Positions 24,887 to 32,618 of a DNA stretch of 64,000 bases are shown here, in pieces (positions within the stretch are counted from its first letter, which is position 1; each line of letters starts with the position of its first letter). Position numbers and translations under genes: made by a program. Below the pieces are notes generated by a model that worked only from the letters and a program-made list of their open reading frames with translations, was not told the DNA's origin and made no database searches. The DNA comes from JALZEG01 sp035942255 (GTDB lineage: Bacteria; Actinomycetota; CADDZG01; WHSQ01): the NCBI GenBank assembly GCA_035942255.1, contig DASZDG010000146.1:1-64000 (forward strand). The letters are read 5' to 3'.

Positions 24887-26061
24887 GCGGCGAAGAACTC
24901 CCTGACCGCCGCGTGCGTGCGTTCCGGCAGCTCGAACTGGGGGACGTGGCCGCAGTCCGCCAGCAGGAGCGAGCGCGCGTCCGGCACGGCGCGCTCGACG
25001 TGGCGGGCGAAGCCCGCCGGCACCAGGCGGTCGCGGTCTCCCCAGACGAACAGCGCGGGGCGGCTGAGCTCCCGCAGGCGGTCCCAGAACCCCGTCTCGC
25101 CGTACGGCTCCTCGAGGTAGATCTGCCGCGCCGCGGAGAAGAACGCGACGCGCCCGCGCGGCGACGAGAACACGCGGAGGAACTCGTCGGCGGCCGCCGC
25201 GTACCACTGATCGGGGAGCCGGTGGGGCCGGGAGAACAGCGCCTTGATCGACGCGACCACGCGGCGGTGTGACATCGGCAGCGGGACGAGGCCGAGCTCG
25301 GGACGGAGCACCTTCACGAAGCGCACGAACTCGCGGCGCTTGATGAACGCCGGAGACGGCGTCAGCAGCGCGAGACGGTCGACGCGCTCCGGCGCCTGCA
25401 GCGCGGCCTCGATCGCGACGCGGCCCCCGAGCGAGTTCCCCACCAGGTGCGCCCTCTCGACGCCGAGCTCGTCGAGCAACGCGACGAGCCACCGGCCGTA
25501 GAAGCCGGCGTCGTAGGAGCGCACCGGCTTCACCGAGTCGCCGAACCCCGGAAGGTCCGGCGCGATCACGCGGTGGTCGGCGGCGAGGTCCCACAGCGTC
25601 GGCAGCATCGAGGCGTTCGTAGCGCCGAGCCCGTGAAGCAGGACCACGGGGTCGCCCTCCCCGGCCTCCAGGTAGAAGGTGCCGCCGCCCGCCGCCGCCT
25701 CGCGCCCGCGCGGGAAGCGCACGGGGGCGGACGGGTCCGGCAGCCACCCGCTCAGCCGCAGAGTCAGCGCGAGGTCGCCGCGCACGCGGAGGTCGCCCGC
25801 GATGAACGCCTCGACGCCCGAACGCTCCCCGCGGAGGATCTCGACCATCGTGCGCGCGTCCGTCGTGATGCGCGAGTCGGCGTCGGCGGACGCGCCGTGC
25901 GCGAGCATCAGCTCGTCGCCGTCTGCATGAAACGTCCACCCGGCGCCGTCGATGTCGAGTGCGACCGAGGCGCGCCGGCGCGCCCCGATGTCGACGGGCT
26001 CCGCGAGCCGGTCGAGGAGCGCGACCTCGAGCTCGCGCCGGTCTGCGGTGGGACGCGTCAA
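24883..26061 (-). CDS. SCP2 sterol-binding domain fused to alpha/beta hydrolase
   Basis: This 392-residue protein has an SCP2-like domain in its first 130 residues (WTFHADGDELMLAHG, SRITTDARTMVEILRGERSGVEAFIAGDLRVRGDLAL). A full alpha/beta hydrolase follows, with VVLLHGLGATN as oxyanion strand, nucleophile elbow GNSLGG, acid in WGDRDRLVP and the catalytic His in DCGHVPQFE. The SCP2 part should bind a sterol-like or acyl ligand and the hydrolase cleave an ester. The start is TTG at 26061, overlapping the MerR stop by four bases. The fusion strongly implies that the operon handles a large hydrophobic ester. Confidence 0.87.
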   Translation of the reverse strand: MTRPTADRRELEVALLDRLAEPVDIGARRRASVALDIDGAGWTFHADGDELMLAHGASADADSRITTDARTMVEILRGERSGVEAFIAGDLRVRGDLALTLRLSGWLPDPSAPVRFPRGREAAAGGGTFYLEAGEGDPVVLLHGLGATNASMLPTLWDLAADHRVIAPDLPGFGDSVKPVRSYDAGFYGRWLVALLDELGVERAHLVGNSLGGRVAIEAALQAPERVDRLALLTPSPAFIKRREFVRFVKVLRPELGLVPLPMSHRRVVASIKALFSRPHRLPDQWYAAAADEFLRVFSSPRGRVAFFSAARQIYLEEPYGETGFWDRLRELSRPALFVWGDRDRLVPAGFARHVERAVPDARSLLLADCGHVPQFELPERTHAAVREFFAA

Positions 26062-26807
26062 GACGCCCGCCTGCCGCGCTTCGCCAGCGGCTTCTCGAGC
26101 TCTTTGCCGAACGCGCGCTCGGTCTCCGCGGCCATCGTCAACCGGAACGACGTGAGCACCACGTCGGAAGCGAGCGAACGCAGCTTCTCGAGCGACTTCC
26201 GCATCTCCGGCAGCCGGTCCTCCGGGAGCCCCGCGTCCTTGAACGGCCGCCACACGTCCTGCACGAAGAGCCGCACGAACTCCTTCGCGACGCCCTTCGC
26301 GTGGCGCTGGACCTTCTCGACGACGGCGAGCGCGTGCTCGAGCGGGATCCCCAGCGCCACGACCTCCTCGCCGGCGCGCAGGAGCGCGGGGCTCAGCACC
26401 TCGAAGTTCCCATTGCCCAGGTCCCGCAGCACGCCGAGCGCGATCGCCTTCTCGAGCGCGCGCGGGTCGAGCTCGCCGAAGCGTTCGGCCAGGTCGGCGG
26501 CCGAGGCGGCCTCCGGCTGTTCGTCCTCCCACGGCGCCATCAGCGAGCGCTCGAATCGCAGCAGCTCCTCGCCGGTCCCCGGAGGCGCCATCTCGAGGAC
26601 GTGGCGGATCGCGTTCAGGTTGAAGCCGGCGCCCTGCATCTCGCGGATGAGCTCGAGCCGGGCGACGTGCTCGGGGCCGTAATAGCCCGTGCGGGCGCGC
26701 ACGACGGGGGCCGGCAGCAGCCCCCGGGTCTGGTGTGCCCTGATGTTCCGCACGGTCATGCCGGTGCGGGCGGCGAGCTCCTCGATCGTCATCGTGGCGT
26801 CGTCCAT
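26058..26807 (-). CDS. MerR-family transcriptional regulator
   Basis: This 249-residue regulator has the MerR HTH (MTIEELAARTGMTVRNIRAHQTRGLLP) and wing (ARTGYYGPEHVARLELIREMQGAGFNLNAI). A long helical C-terminal domain of about 150 residues with no cysteine metal site follows. It leads the operon with the hydrolase, acyltransferase and SRPBCC genes and is divergent from the MBL/membrane/SDR operon. Its probable operator is the palindrome at 26821. The effector is likely a small hydrophobic molecule. A second ATG at codon 6 is a possible start. Confidence 0.9.
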   Translation of the reverse strand: MDDATMTIEELAARTGMTVRNIRAHQTRGLLPAPVVRARTGYYGPEHVARLELIREMQGAGFNLNAIRHVLEMAPPGTGEELLRFERSLMAPWEDEQPEAASAADLAERFGELDPRALEKAIALGVLRDLGNGNFEVLSPALLRAGEEVVALGIPLEHALAVVEKVQRHAKGVAKEFVRLFVQDVWRPFKDAGLPEDRLPEMRKSLEKLRSLASDVVLTSFRLTMAAETERAFGKELEKPLAKRGRRAS

Positions 26808-26820
26808 CGGAGGAGGAATC

Positions 26821-26856
26821 TTACGCGGTTTAGCGTAACATCAATCGGTGTAACAT
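26821..26856. promoter_or_regulatory. Palindrome and repeats in the divergent merR promoter
   Basis: TTACGC (26821-26826) and GCGTAA (26833-26838) form a perfect inverted repeat around GGTTTA. GTAACAT occurs at 26835-26841 and again at 26850-26856. They fill the short gap between two divergent operons, the normal place for a MerR-type operator. Confidence 0.6.
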
Positions 26857-26904
26857 AGAACCATGGAGGCATAGGCGGCCCCCGATCCGAGGAGACCGAT
26901 TGCG

Positions 26905-28017
26905 ATGAACCCGACGCTGACGACCCCGCTGCTCCGGCCGGTCGAGCACTTCGACGCGCCGTCGCTCGGGACGACCCCGGCCGAGCAGCTGCGCGCGGTC
27001 CGCACGCGCGCCCCCGAGTTCAAGGAATGGTTCCGCTCGACCGGGCAGGTCGACGCCTTCGCGGCGCGGTCGCTCGTCACCCTCCCCTACCCGAAGCGGT
27101 TCGGCCTCTGGGAGGCCTGCAGCGTCCCCGTCCCCTACGTGTGGATGACGAACCGCATGTTCGTCGTCCAGTGGAAGGAGGAGGGCCGGACCAGGACGCT
27201 CCTCGCCGAGCCCTCGGACTACGAGCTCGGGATCGACACGCCGTTCCTGAAGAGGTCCGTGGAGCGGCTCCCGATGCAACGCGAGCGCGCGCTCGACACG
27301 TTCTTCGTCCGCCACGCGCACGTCGACGAGCGGCTCGCAGAGCTCGGCCTCACTCCCGCGGACGTGGACTACCTCGCGTTCGACCACCTCCACACGCAGG
27401 ACATCCGCCGGCTGGTCGGAACGAGAGGGTCCGCGCCCGACATCGGCTACCCCGACGGGCCGGTTCCGCCGTCGTTCCCGAACGCGAAGCTGATCGTCCA
27501 GCGCTCGGAGCTCGAGCACGTCCGCGACGTGCACCCGTTCCAGGCGCGCTTCCACCAGAGCTGGACCTACTCCGACCTGCGCGAGGACGCGCTCGAGATC
27601 GTCGAGGGCGACGTCCTGCTCGGGCCCGGCGTCGCGCTGCTGCGGACCCCGGGGCACACGCTCGGCAACCACACGCTCGTCGTGAACACGAGCCGCGGGA
27701 TCCTCACCTCGTCCGAGAACGGGATCGCGGTCGAGTGCTACGCACCCGAGCACTCGCGGCTCCCCGGCGTCGCGAAGTGGGCGCGGGAGTGGGGCTACGA
27801 GGTCGTGATGAACTTCAACACGCCGGAGTACGCGAGCTGGCAGTACAACTCGATGGTCAAGGAGAAGCTGATCGCGGACCCGCTCCCGGGACGCCCGCAG
27901 CTTCCCCAGGTGTTCCCGTCGTCGGAGCTCACGCGGCACCGGCTGGCGCCGGGGATCAAGCCGGCATACGAGCACGGCGACCTGACGATCGGGACCGTCA
28001 CGGGAGCGCGGGCATGA
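26905..28017 (+). CDS. Metallo-beta-lactamase-fold-like protein with altered metal motif
   Basis: This 370-residue protein has MBL-fold features: a strand and loop LAFDHLHTQDIRRL at 157-170, a later LLRTPGHTLGNHTLVV (H in the second metal position) and a final segment MNFNTPEYASW. The canonical HxHxDH is HxHxQD here (H161, H163, Q165, D166), so metal binding may be changed. It may act as a hydrolase or lyase on an ester or lactone substrate. Its stop overlaps the start of the membrane protein gene by four bases (ATGA). It leads a three-gene operon divergent from merR. Confidence 0.75.
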   Translation: MNPTLTTPLLRPVEHFDAPSLGTTPAEQLRAVRTRAPEFKEWFRSTGQVDAFAARSLVTLPYPKRFGLWEACSVPVPYVWMTNRMFVVQWKEEGRTRTLLAEPSDYELGIDTPFLKRSVERLPMQRERALDTFFVRHAHVDERLAELGLTPADVDYLAFDHLHTQDIRRLVGTRGSAPDIGYPDGPVPPSFPNAKLIVQRSELEHVRDVHPFQARFHQSWTYSDLREDALEIVEGDVLLGPGVALLRTPGHTLGNHTLVVNTSRGILTSSENGIAVECYAPEHSRLPGVAKWAREWGYEVVMNFNTPEYASWQYNSMVKEKLIADPLPGRPQLPQVFPSSELTRHRLAPGIKPAYEHGDLTIGTVTGARA

Positions 28018-29789
28018 CGTTCGCCCACGGACAGGACGTCGGCTTCGGGACGTTCGGGACCGACTGGCTCTATCTGGTCGTGCCGTTCGTCGCCCTGGTC
28101 GCGATCGTCGGATGGCTGTTCGCGACCGGCACGTCGGGGGCGGGGGGCGGGATCGTCACGCGGGTCGTCGGGCGCATCGGCTCGTCGCTCGAGCGCGTGA
28201 CCGGGCTGCCGTCGTGGGCCGCCGCGGGCCTCGGCGTCGCGACGTGGTCGCTCCTCGTCGCGGTGATCGGGTTCCTCTGGGACGTCGCGTGGCACATCGA
28301 CTTCGGCCGCGACGAGTTCGTGTTCACGCCCTCGCACATGATGATCCTCGTCGGCCTGGGGGCGATCATCGCTGCATCGGCCGTGGCGATCCTGTTCGCG
28401 ACACTGCTGCGAGCCGATGCCGGATGGAGGTGGGGCCGCGTGCGAGTGCCGGCGGGAGCCGCCGCGCTCGGCGCGCTCGGTCTCGGCGCCGTGAGCGGGT
28501 TCCCGCTCGACGAGCTGTGGCACCGCAACTACGGCGTCGACGTGACGATGTGGGGGCCGACGCACCTGCTGATGATCTCCGGCGCATCGTTCACGCCGCT
28601 GGGGATGTGGCTGCTGCTGCGCGAGGCCGCGCCACGCGCGCGCAACCCCGGCTTCGTCCGCTTGATGAAGCTCTCCCTCGCCGGCGTCGTGGTCGTCGGG
28701 CTGTCGACGTGGCAGGCGGAGTTCGACTTCGGCGTGCCGCAGTTCCAGCAGCTCTACCACCCTGTGCTGATCGCGCTCGCGACCGGCGCCGGTCTCGTGA
28801 TCGCCCGCACCACGATCGGCGCCGGAGGAGCGTTCGTCGCGGCCGCCGGGTTCATCGCGGTGCGCGGCCTGCTCGTCCTCCTGCTCGGCTCCGCGTTCAA
28901 CCAGACGGTAGCGCGGTTCCCGCTCTACCTCGGCGCGGCGGCCGCCGTCGAAGCCGGTGCCTTCCTGGGCCGGCGCCTCTCGCCGCTGCGCGGCGCGCTG
29001 CTCACGGGCGCCCTTGTCGGCACCGCCGGGCTCGCGGCGGAATGGCTGTGGATGCAGGCGTGGGGGCGGCATCCGTGGGGGCCGAACCTGCTGCCGGGGA
29101 TCGCGGTGGCAACGGCAGTGGCGGTCGCCGCGGCAGTGCTGGGCACGGCGATGGGGCGGGTGCTGGCGGAGAAACCACCCGGGATCCGACCGATCGCGCT
29201 CGCGGTCGCGGGGGCAGCGGTCGTCGCGGGGCTCGTCGTTCCTCTCCCGCGCAGCGACGCCCCGTACCGCGCGACGATGACCACCGAGCGGGTCGGCGAC
29301 GGCTCGGTCGACCTGACGGTGGCCCTCGATCCACCGGACGCGGCGCGAGACGTGGACATGTTCGAGGTGCTGTCGTGGCAGGGCGGAGCGCTCGTGGTGA
29401 CTCCGCTCGAAGAGCAGTCCCGCGGCGTCTACCGCTCCGCGCGTCCCGTTCCCGTCGAAGGCGAGTGGAAGACGATGGTCCGCATCTCCGACAAGGACGT
29501 GATGGTGGCGGTCCCCGTCTACATGCCGCGCGACGAGGAGATCGGAGCGAGCGAGATCCCGGTGGTGCCGGAGAGGACCGCCGACTTCAACCGGGACACC
29601 GAGCTGCTGATGCGCGAGGCGCACGCGGGGGCCGCGTGGCCGGCGACCGTCGCGTACACCTCGATCCTCTGCGTCGCGATCGTGTGGATCGTCGTGCTGA
29701 CGATGGGGTTCGTGAGGCTGGGCTCGTCGCGCCGGGTCGCGAACCGGGAACGCGCGCGCCGCGTGTCCGCTCCGGCCGTCACGACATGA
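28014..29789 (+). CDS. Polytopic membrane protein with duplicated D-x3-H-x5-D-x7-H motif and YtkA-like C-terminal domain
   Basis: This 591-residue protein has about 12 membrane segments in residues 18-420, an outward domain at about 420-545 and a last membrane helix at about 550-575. Two stretches share the same spacing and context: D90-VAW-H94-IDFGR-D100-x7-H108 and D166-ELW-H170-RNYGV-D176-x7-H184. Each sits at the end of one helix and the start of the next, suggesting a bound metal or haem at the membrane surface. The outer domain (VDLTVALDPPDA, GVYRSARPVPVEGEWKTMVRI) resembles YtkA/FixH-like domains found in copper proteins. I know no characterised family with this layout. It is translationally coupled to both neighbours. 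Confidence 0.78.
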   Translation: MTFAHGQDVGFGTFGTDWLYLVVPFVALVAIVGWLFATGTSGAGGGIVTRVVGRIGSSLERVTGLPSWAAAGLGVATWSLLVAVIGFLWDVAWHIDFGRDEFVFTPSHMMILVGLGAIIAASAVAILFATLLRADAGWRWGRVRVPAGAAALGALGLGAVSGFPLDELWHRNYGVDVTMWGPTHLLMISGASFTPLGMWLLLREAAPRARNPGFVRLMKLSLAGVVVVGLSTWQAEFDFGVPQFQQLYHPVLIALATGAGLVIARTTIGAGGAFVAAAGFIAVRGLLVLLLGSAFNQTVARFPLYLGAAAAVEAGAFLGRRLSPLRGALLTGALVGTAGLAAEWLWMQAWGRHPWGPNLLPGIAVATAVAVAAAVLGTAMGRVLAEKPPGIRPIALAVAGAAVVAGLVVPLPRSDAPYRATMTTERVGDGSVDLTVALDPPDAARDVDMFEVLSWQGGALVVTPLEEQSRGVYRSARPVPVEGEWKTMVRISDKDVMVAVPVYMPRDEEIGASEIPVVPERTADFNRDTELLMREAHAGAAWPATVAYTSILCVAIVWIVVLTMGFVRLGSSRRVANRERARRVSAPAVTT

Positions 29790-30568
29790 GGCTGCGCGCC
29801 AAGCGGATCGTCGTCACCGGCGCGCTCGGAGGCATCGGGACCAGCACGCGCGCCGCGCTGGCGGCCGAGGGAGCCCGCGTCATGGGCGTCGATTTGACTG
29901 CGGCCGACGGCGTCGTCGCGGGAGACGTGACGGACCAGGGATCGATCGCCGCCGCGATAGCCGAGTGCGCTCGGGCGATGGGCGGCATCGACGCTCTCGT
30001 CAACAACGCGGGCATCGGCCGGGCACAGGATTCCGGGGCCTTCCCGGACGCAGATGCGCGTGCAGTCGTCGACGTCAACTTCTTCGGCTCGTGGAACGCG
30101 ACCGCGGCCGCCCTGCCCCACCTGCTCGACAGCAGGGGCCACGTCGTCAACGTCTCGTCCGGTCTCGCGGTGGTGGACCTTCCGTTCGCCGCCGCGTACG
30201 GCGCGAGCAAGCGGGCGCTCGCCGCCTACTCAGCCGCGCTCCGCGTCGAGTACCGCGGGCGCATCACGGTCACGACCGTCTATCCCGGCTACATCCGCAC
30301 CGCGATACACGACGTGCCCGCGGCTGCCGGCGCGTCGCTGGAGGGGCTCGTGCGGGCGGACACGGTCGAGGGGGCCGCGGCCGCGATCGTGCGCGCCTGC
30401 ATCCGCAAGCCGCGGAGCGTCACGACGAGCCGGCTATCGGCGGTGGAGCTGTGGGCGGCACGTCGCTTCCCGCAAGTGACCGAGGCGGTGATCGCGCGCC
30501 GCGTGGCGCGGTGGAAGAAGAGCAACGCGGCCCCCGGCTTCGTGCGCTACCCGGACGAGACCGCGTAG
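29786..30568 (+). CDS. Short-chain dehydrogenase/reductase
   Basis: This 260-residue SDR has the nucleotide motif TGALGGIG (T-G-x3-G-x-G), the structural NNAG motif, catalytic S-Y-K (VNVSSG, AAYGASK) and PGYIRT. It is a classical SDR that should interconvert an alcohol and a ketone with NAD(P). The ATG overlaps the membrane protein stop. With the MBL-like and membrane proteins it would form a three-step pathway together with the divergent merR operon. Confidence 0.92.
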   Translation: MRLRAKRIVVTGALGGIGTSTRAALAAEGARVMGVDLTAADGVVAGDVTDQGSIAAAIAECARAMGGIDALVNNAGIGRAQDSGAFPDADARAVVDVNFFGSWNATAAALPHLLDSRGHVVNVSSGLAVVDLPFAAAYGASKRALAAYSAALRVEYRGRITVTTVYPGYIRTAIHDVPAAAGASLEGLVRADTVEGAAAAIVRACIRKPRSVTTSRLSAVELWAARRFPQVTEAVIARRVARWKKSNAAPGFVRYPDETA

Positions 30569-30611
30569 GGGGGCCGCTAGCCCGACAGCGAGGCTCTCGG
30601 TTACGTACGGG

Positions 30612-31511
30612 TTAGTCCTCTCCCCTACGCGGCGCCGGCCCGATGATGTCCTTCGTGCGATTGAACACCGCACGTAGCCGTGGGGTCGTGATCCCGAGGC
30701 GCCGGGCGAGCTCTTGTCGGCTATCCACCTCATCACCGTGCAGTTTCCACAACAGACTGAGCATCTTGAGTTGCTGCGGCGTCAGCTGTGCGAGGAGTGT
30801 CAGCGCGTCAGCCCCACTAATCTCATTTCGCGTGCTGAGGTAGGCGATGTGTTCAGGGGTGACCTGATCTCCGACGCTGGTCAGCTCCCTTCCCCCTCCG
30901 ACAGGCGCCTGTTCGGTCCGTTGATTTCGAAGGTCCTCTACCAGCTCCGTTAGCCTTACAAGCTGAGCCTTCATCGGATCATCCGTCGCGAATCTTTCAA
31001 GCGTCGCGGTCAGACTCACGGCTCGGACGAGCGAGTGAGGGACGTAGTTCTCGGCGAGAACGACGTCTAGCTGCCGGCGCACCTCTGCGGCTGCTGCTGC
31101 TGCTTTCCGTGCGCCGATCTCTAGGCCGTCGTCGCCGATGGGGATCACCCGCTCTCCCTGGATGTCGAAGGCAAGATTCTCCGTCGAGTCCACCAGGATG
31201 ATTAACGGCTTACCGAACGAATGCGCGATGCCCAGCTCATAGTAAACGTTCGGGTTCCGCCCGGTGAGATCGGCAATGACAACTCGAGCGTTCACGATCG
31301 ATCGGACGATTTGCTCCGACACGGTCCCCGGTGTTGGGTCTTCGTCGGACCGCGAGAGCCGCAGCCGCCGCTCCGTAAGAGGTTCGCGCAGGACAAAGTC
31401 GCAGACTTCGTCTGTCCGATGACGAATGTCCGACCCCGGGGGTCCTATCTGGCAAATAACGAATGCGAAGTCACCTGCTGCTGGTTCTCGTTGCTCGTAG
31501 TTGTCCGCCAT
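30612..31511 (-). CDS. Nucleoside deoxyribosyltransferase/TIR-like domain fused to C-terminal HTH
   Basis: This 299-residue protein has an N-terminal nucleotide-processing domain (about 12-150). FVICQIGPPGSDIRHRTDEV begins it, and IVNARVVIADLTGRNPNVYYELGIAHSFGKPLIILVD follows, with E92 in the position of the catalytic glutamate of nucleoside 2-deoxyribosyltransferases. The C-terminal part (about 235-290: LTPQQLKMLSLLWKLHG, RQELARRLGITTPRLRAVF) is a helix-turn-helix domain. Related domains act in bacterial defence as NAD- or nucleoside-degrading effectors. The gene is visibly less GC-rich than its neighbours, which suggests transfer. It stands alone between housekeeping-type genes. Confidence 0.72.
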   Translation of the reverse strand: MADNYEQREPAAGDFAFVICQIGPPGSDIRHRTDEVCDFVLREPLTERRLRLSRSDEDPTPGTVSEQIVRSIVNARVVIADLTGRNPNVYYELGIAHSFGKPLIILVDSTENLAFDIQGERVIPIGDDGLEIGARKAAAAAAEVRRQLDVVLAENYVPHSLVRAVSLTATLERFATDDPMKAQLVRLTELVEDLRNQRTEQAPVGGGRELTSVGDQVTPEHIAYLSTRNEISGADALTLLAQLTPQQLKMLSLLWKLHGDEVDSRQELARRLGITTPRLRAVFNRTKDIIGPAPRRGED

Positions 31512-31545
31512 GTGCCCGCATTGTCACACGCAGTGGGCAAATCTC

Positions 31546-32472
31546 TCAGCGTGTGACGGACCCGGCCCTCGGGTTCGGTAGCGGCGTCAGCACTTTCACC
31601 AGCTGGTCGCGCAGGTGCTCGTAGTCCGGCGGGAGCGACAGGCCCTCGCCGAGCGTCTCCAGCGGCTCGTCCGCCGTGAAGCCCGGCCCCATCGTCGCGA
31701 TCTCGAACAGCACGCCCGACGGCTCGCGGAAGTAGATCGACTTGAAGTAGAAGCGGTCGATCACCGGAGTGACCTGGCCCCCGGCCGCGGCCACGCGCTC
31801 GCGCCACGCGGTGTGCTCCTCGATCGTCGACGCCCACGCGACGTGGTGGACGGTCCCCGCTCCGTTCTGGCCACCGGCTGACGGAGCCTCGTCGTACACG
31901 TAGTACGACCCACGCTGCTCACCGCGCGCGACCCACTCGCCCGGTGACGTCTCCTCGAAGCCGAGGCCTTCGCGGAAGAAGCGTGCGCTCGCGTCGCGGT
32001 CGCTCGCGTACGCGCGGACGCCGTCGAACCCCAGCAGCGCATGCTCCACCGGGACCTCCGGATGGTTTGCACGAAGGGGAGGCTCGGACGTCTGGTTCAC
32101 GCGCAGCTCGAGCTCGAGGCCCTCGGGATCCTCGAACCGCAGGTAGTCGTCGCCGCGCGACGTCTCGACCCCGTGCTCCTTCAACCTCCCGGCCCAGAAG
32201 TCCAGCGCGTCCGTCGAGCCGACACGCCACACGATCCGGTAGACCGTCCCGGCCCCCGCGCGCCCGCGGCTCAGCCCCGGGTACTCGAAGAACGTGATGT
32301 CGGAGCCGGGGCTGCCCTTCTCGTCGGCGTAGAACAGGTGGTAGACGGTCGGGTCGTCCTGGTTCACGGTCTTCTTGACCATCCGCAGCCCGAGCGTGCC
32401 GGCGTAGAACTCGACGTTGCGCGGCGCGTCGCCGGTGATCGCAGTGATGTGGTGGATCCCCTCGAGTCTCAT
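31546..32472 (-). CDS. VOC-family ring-cleaving dioxygenase (MhqO-like)
   Basis: This 308-residue protein has two vicinal-oxygen-chelate modules: GIHHITAITGDAPRNVEFYAGTLGLRMVKKTVNQDD in the first and TVHHVAWASTIEEHTAW, with FYFKSIYFREPSGVLFEIAT, in the second. This matches the MhqO/MhqA group that cleaves hydroquinone-type rings using iron. Metal ligands are expected to be a His in each module and the Glu in VLFEIAT. GAGGAG lies eight bases before the ATG at 32472; the upstream extension is not coding. It is a single gene, divergent from the GGDEF gene. Confidence 0.87.
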   Translation of the reverse strand: MRLEGIHHITAITGDAPRNVEFYAGTLGLRMVKKTVNQDDPTVYHLFYADEKGSPGSDITFFEYPGLSRGRAGAGTVYRIVWRVGSTDALDFWAGRLKEHGVETSRGDDYLRFEDPEGLELELRVNQTSEPPLRANHPEVPVEHALLGFDGVRAYASDRDASARFFREGLGFEETSPGEWVARGEQRGSYYVYDEAPSAGGQNGAGTVHHVAWASTIEEHTAWRERVAAAGGQVTPVIDRFYFKSIYFREPSGVLFEIATMGPGFTADEPLETLGEGLSLPPDYEHLRDQLVKVLTPLPNPRAGSVTR

Positions 32473-32618
32473 ATCGCCCGCTCCTCGCTCGGCGTCGTGA
32501 TCGCTTGGTGGAACCCGGCCCTCGCGCAGGCTATTCCGCTCGCCGAATCCGGGTCGCCTAGCGCGGTCTGGGTACGATTTTGCCAATCTAGGCGAGGCTC
32601 ATAGGCGGAAGCGGGCAG

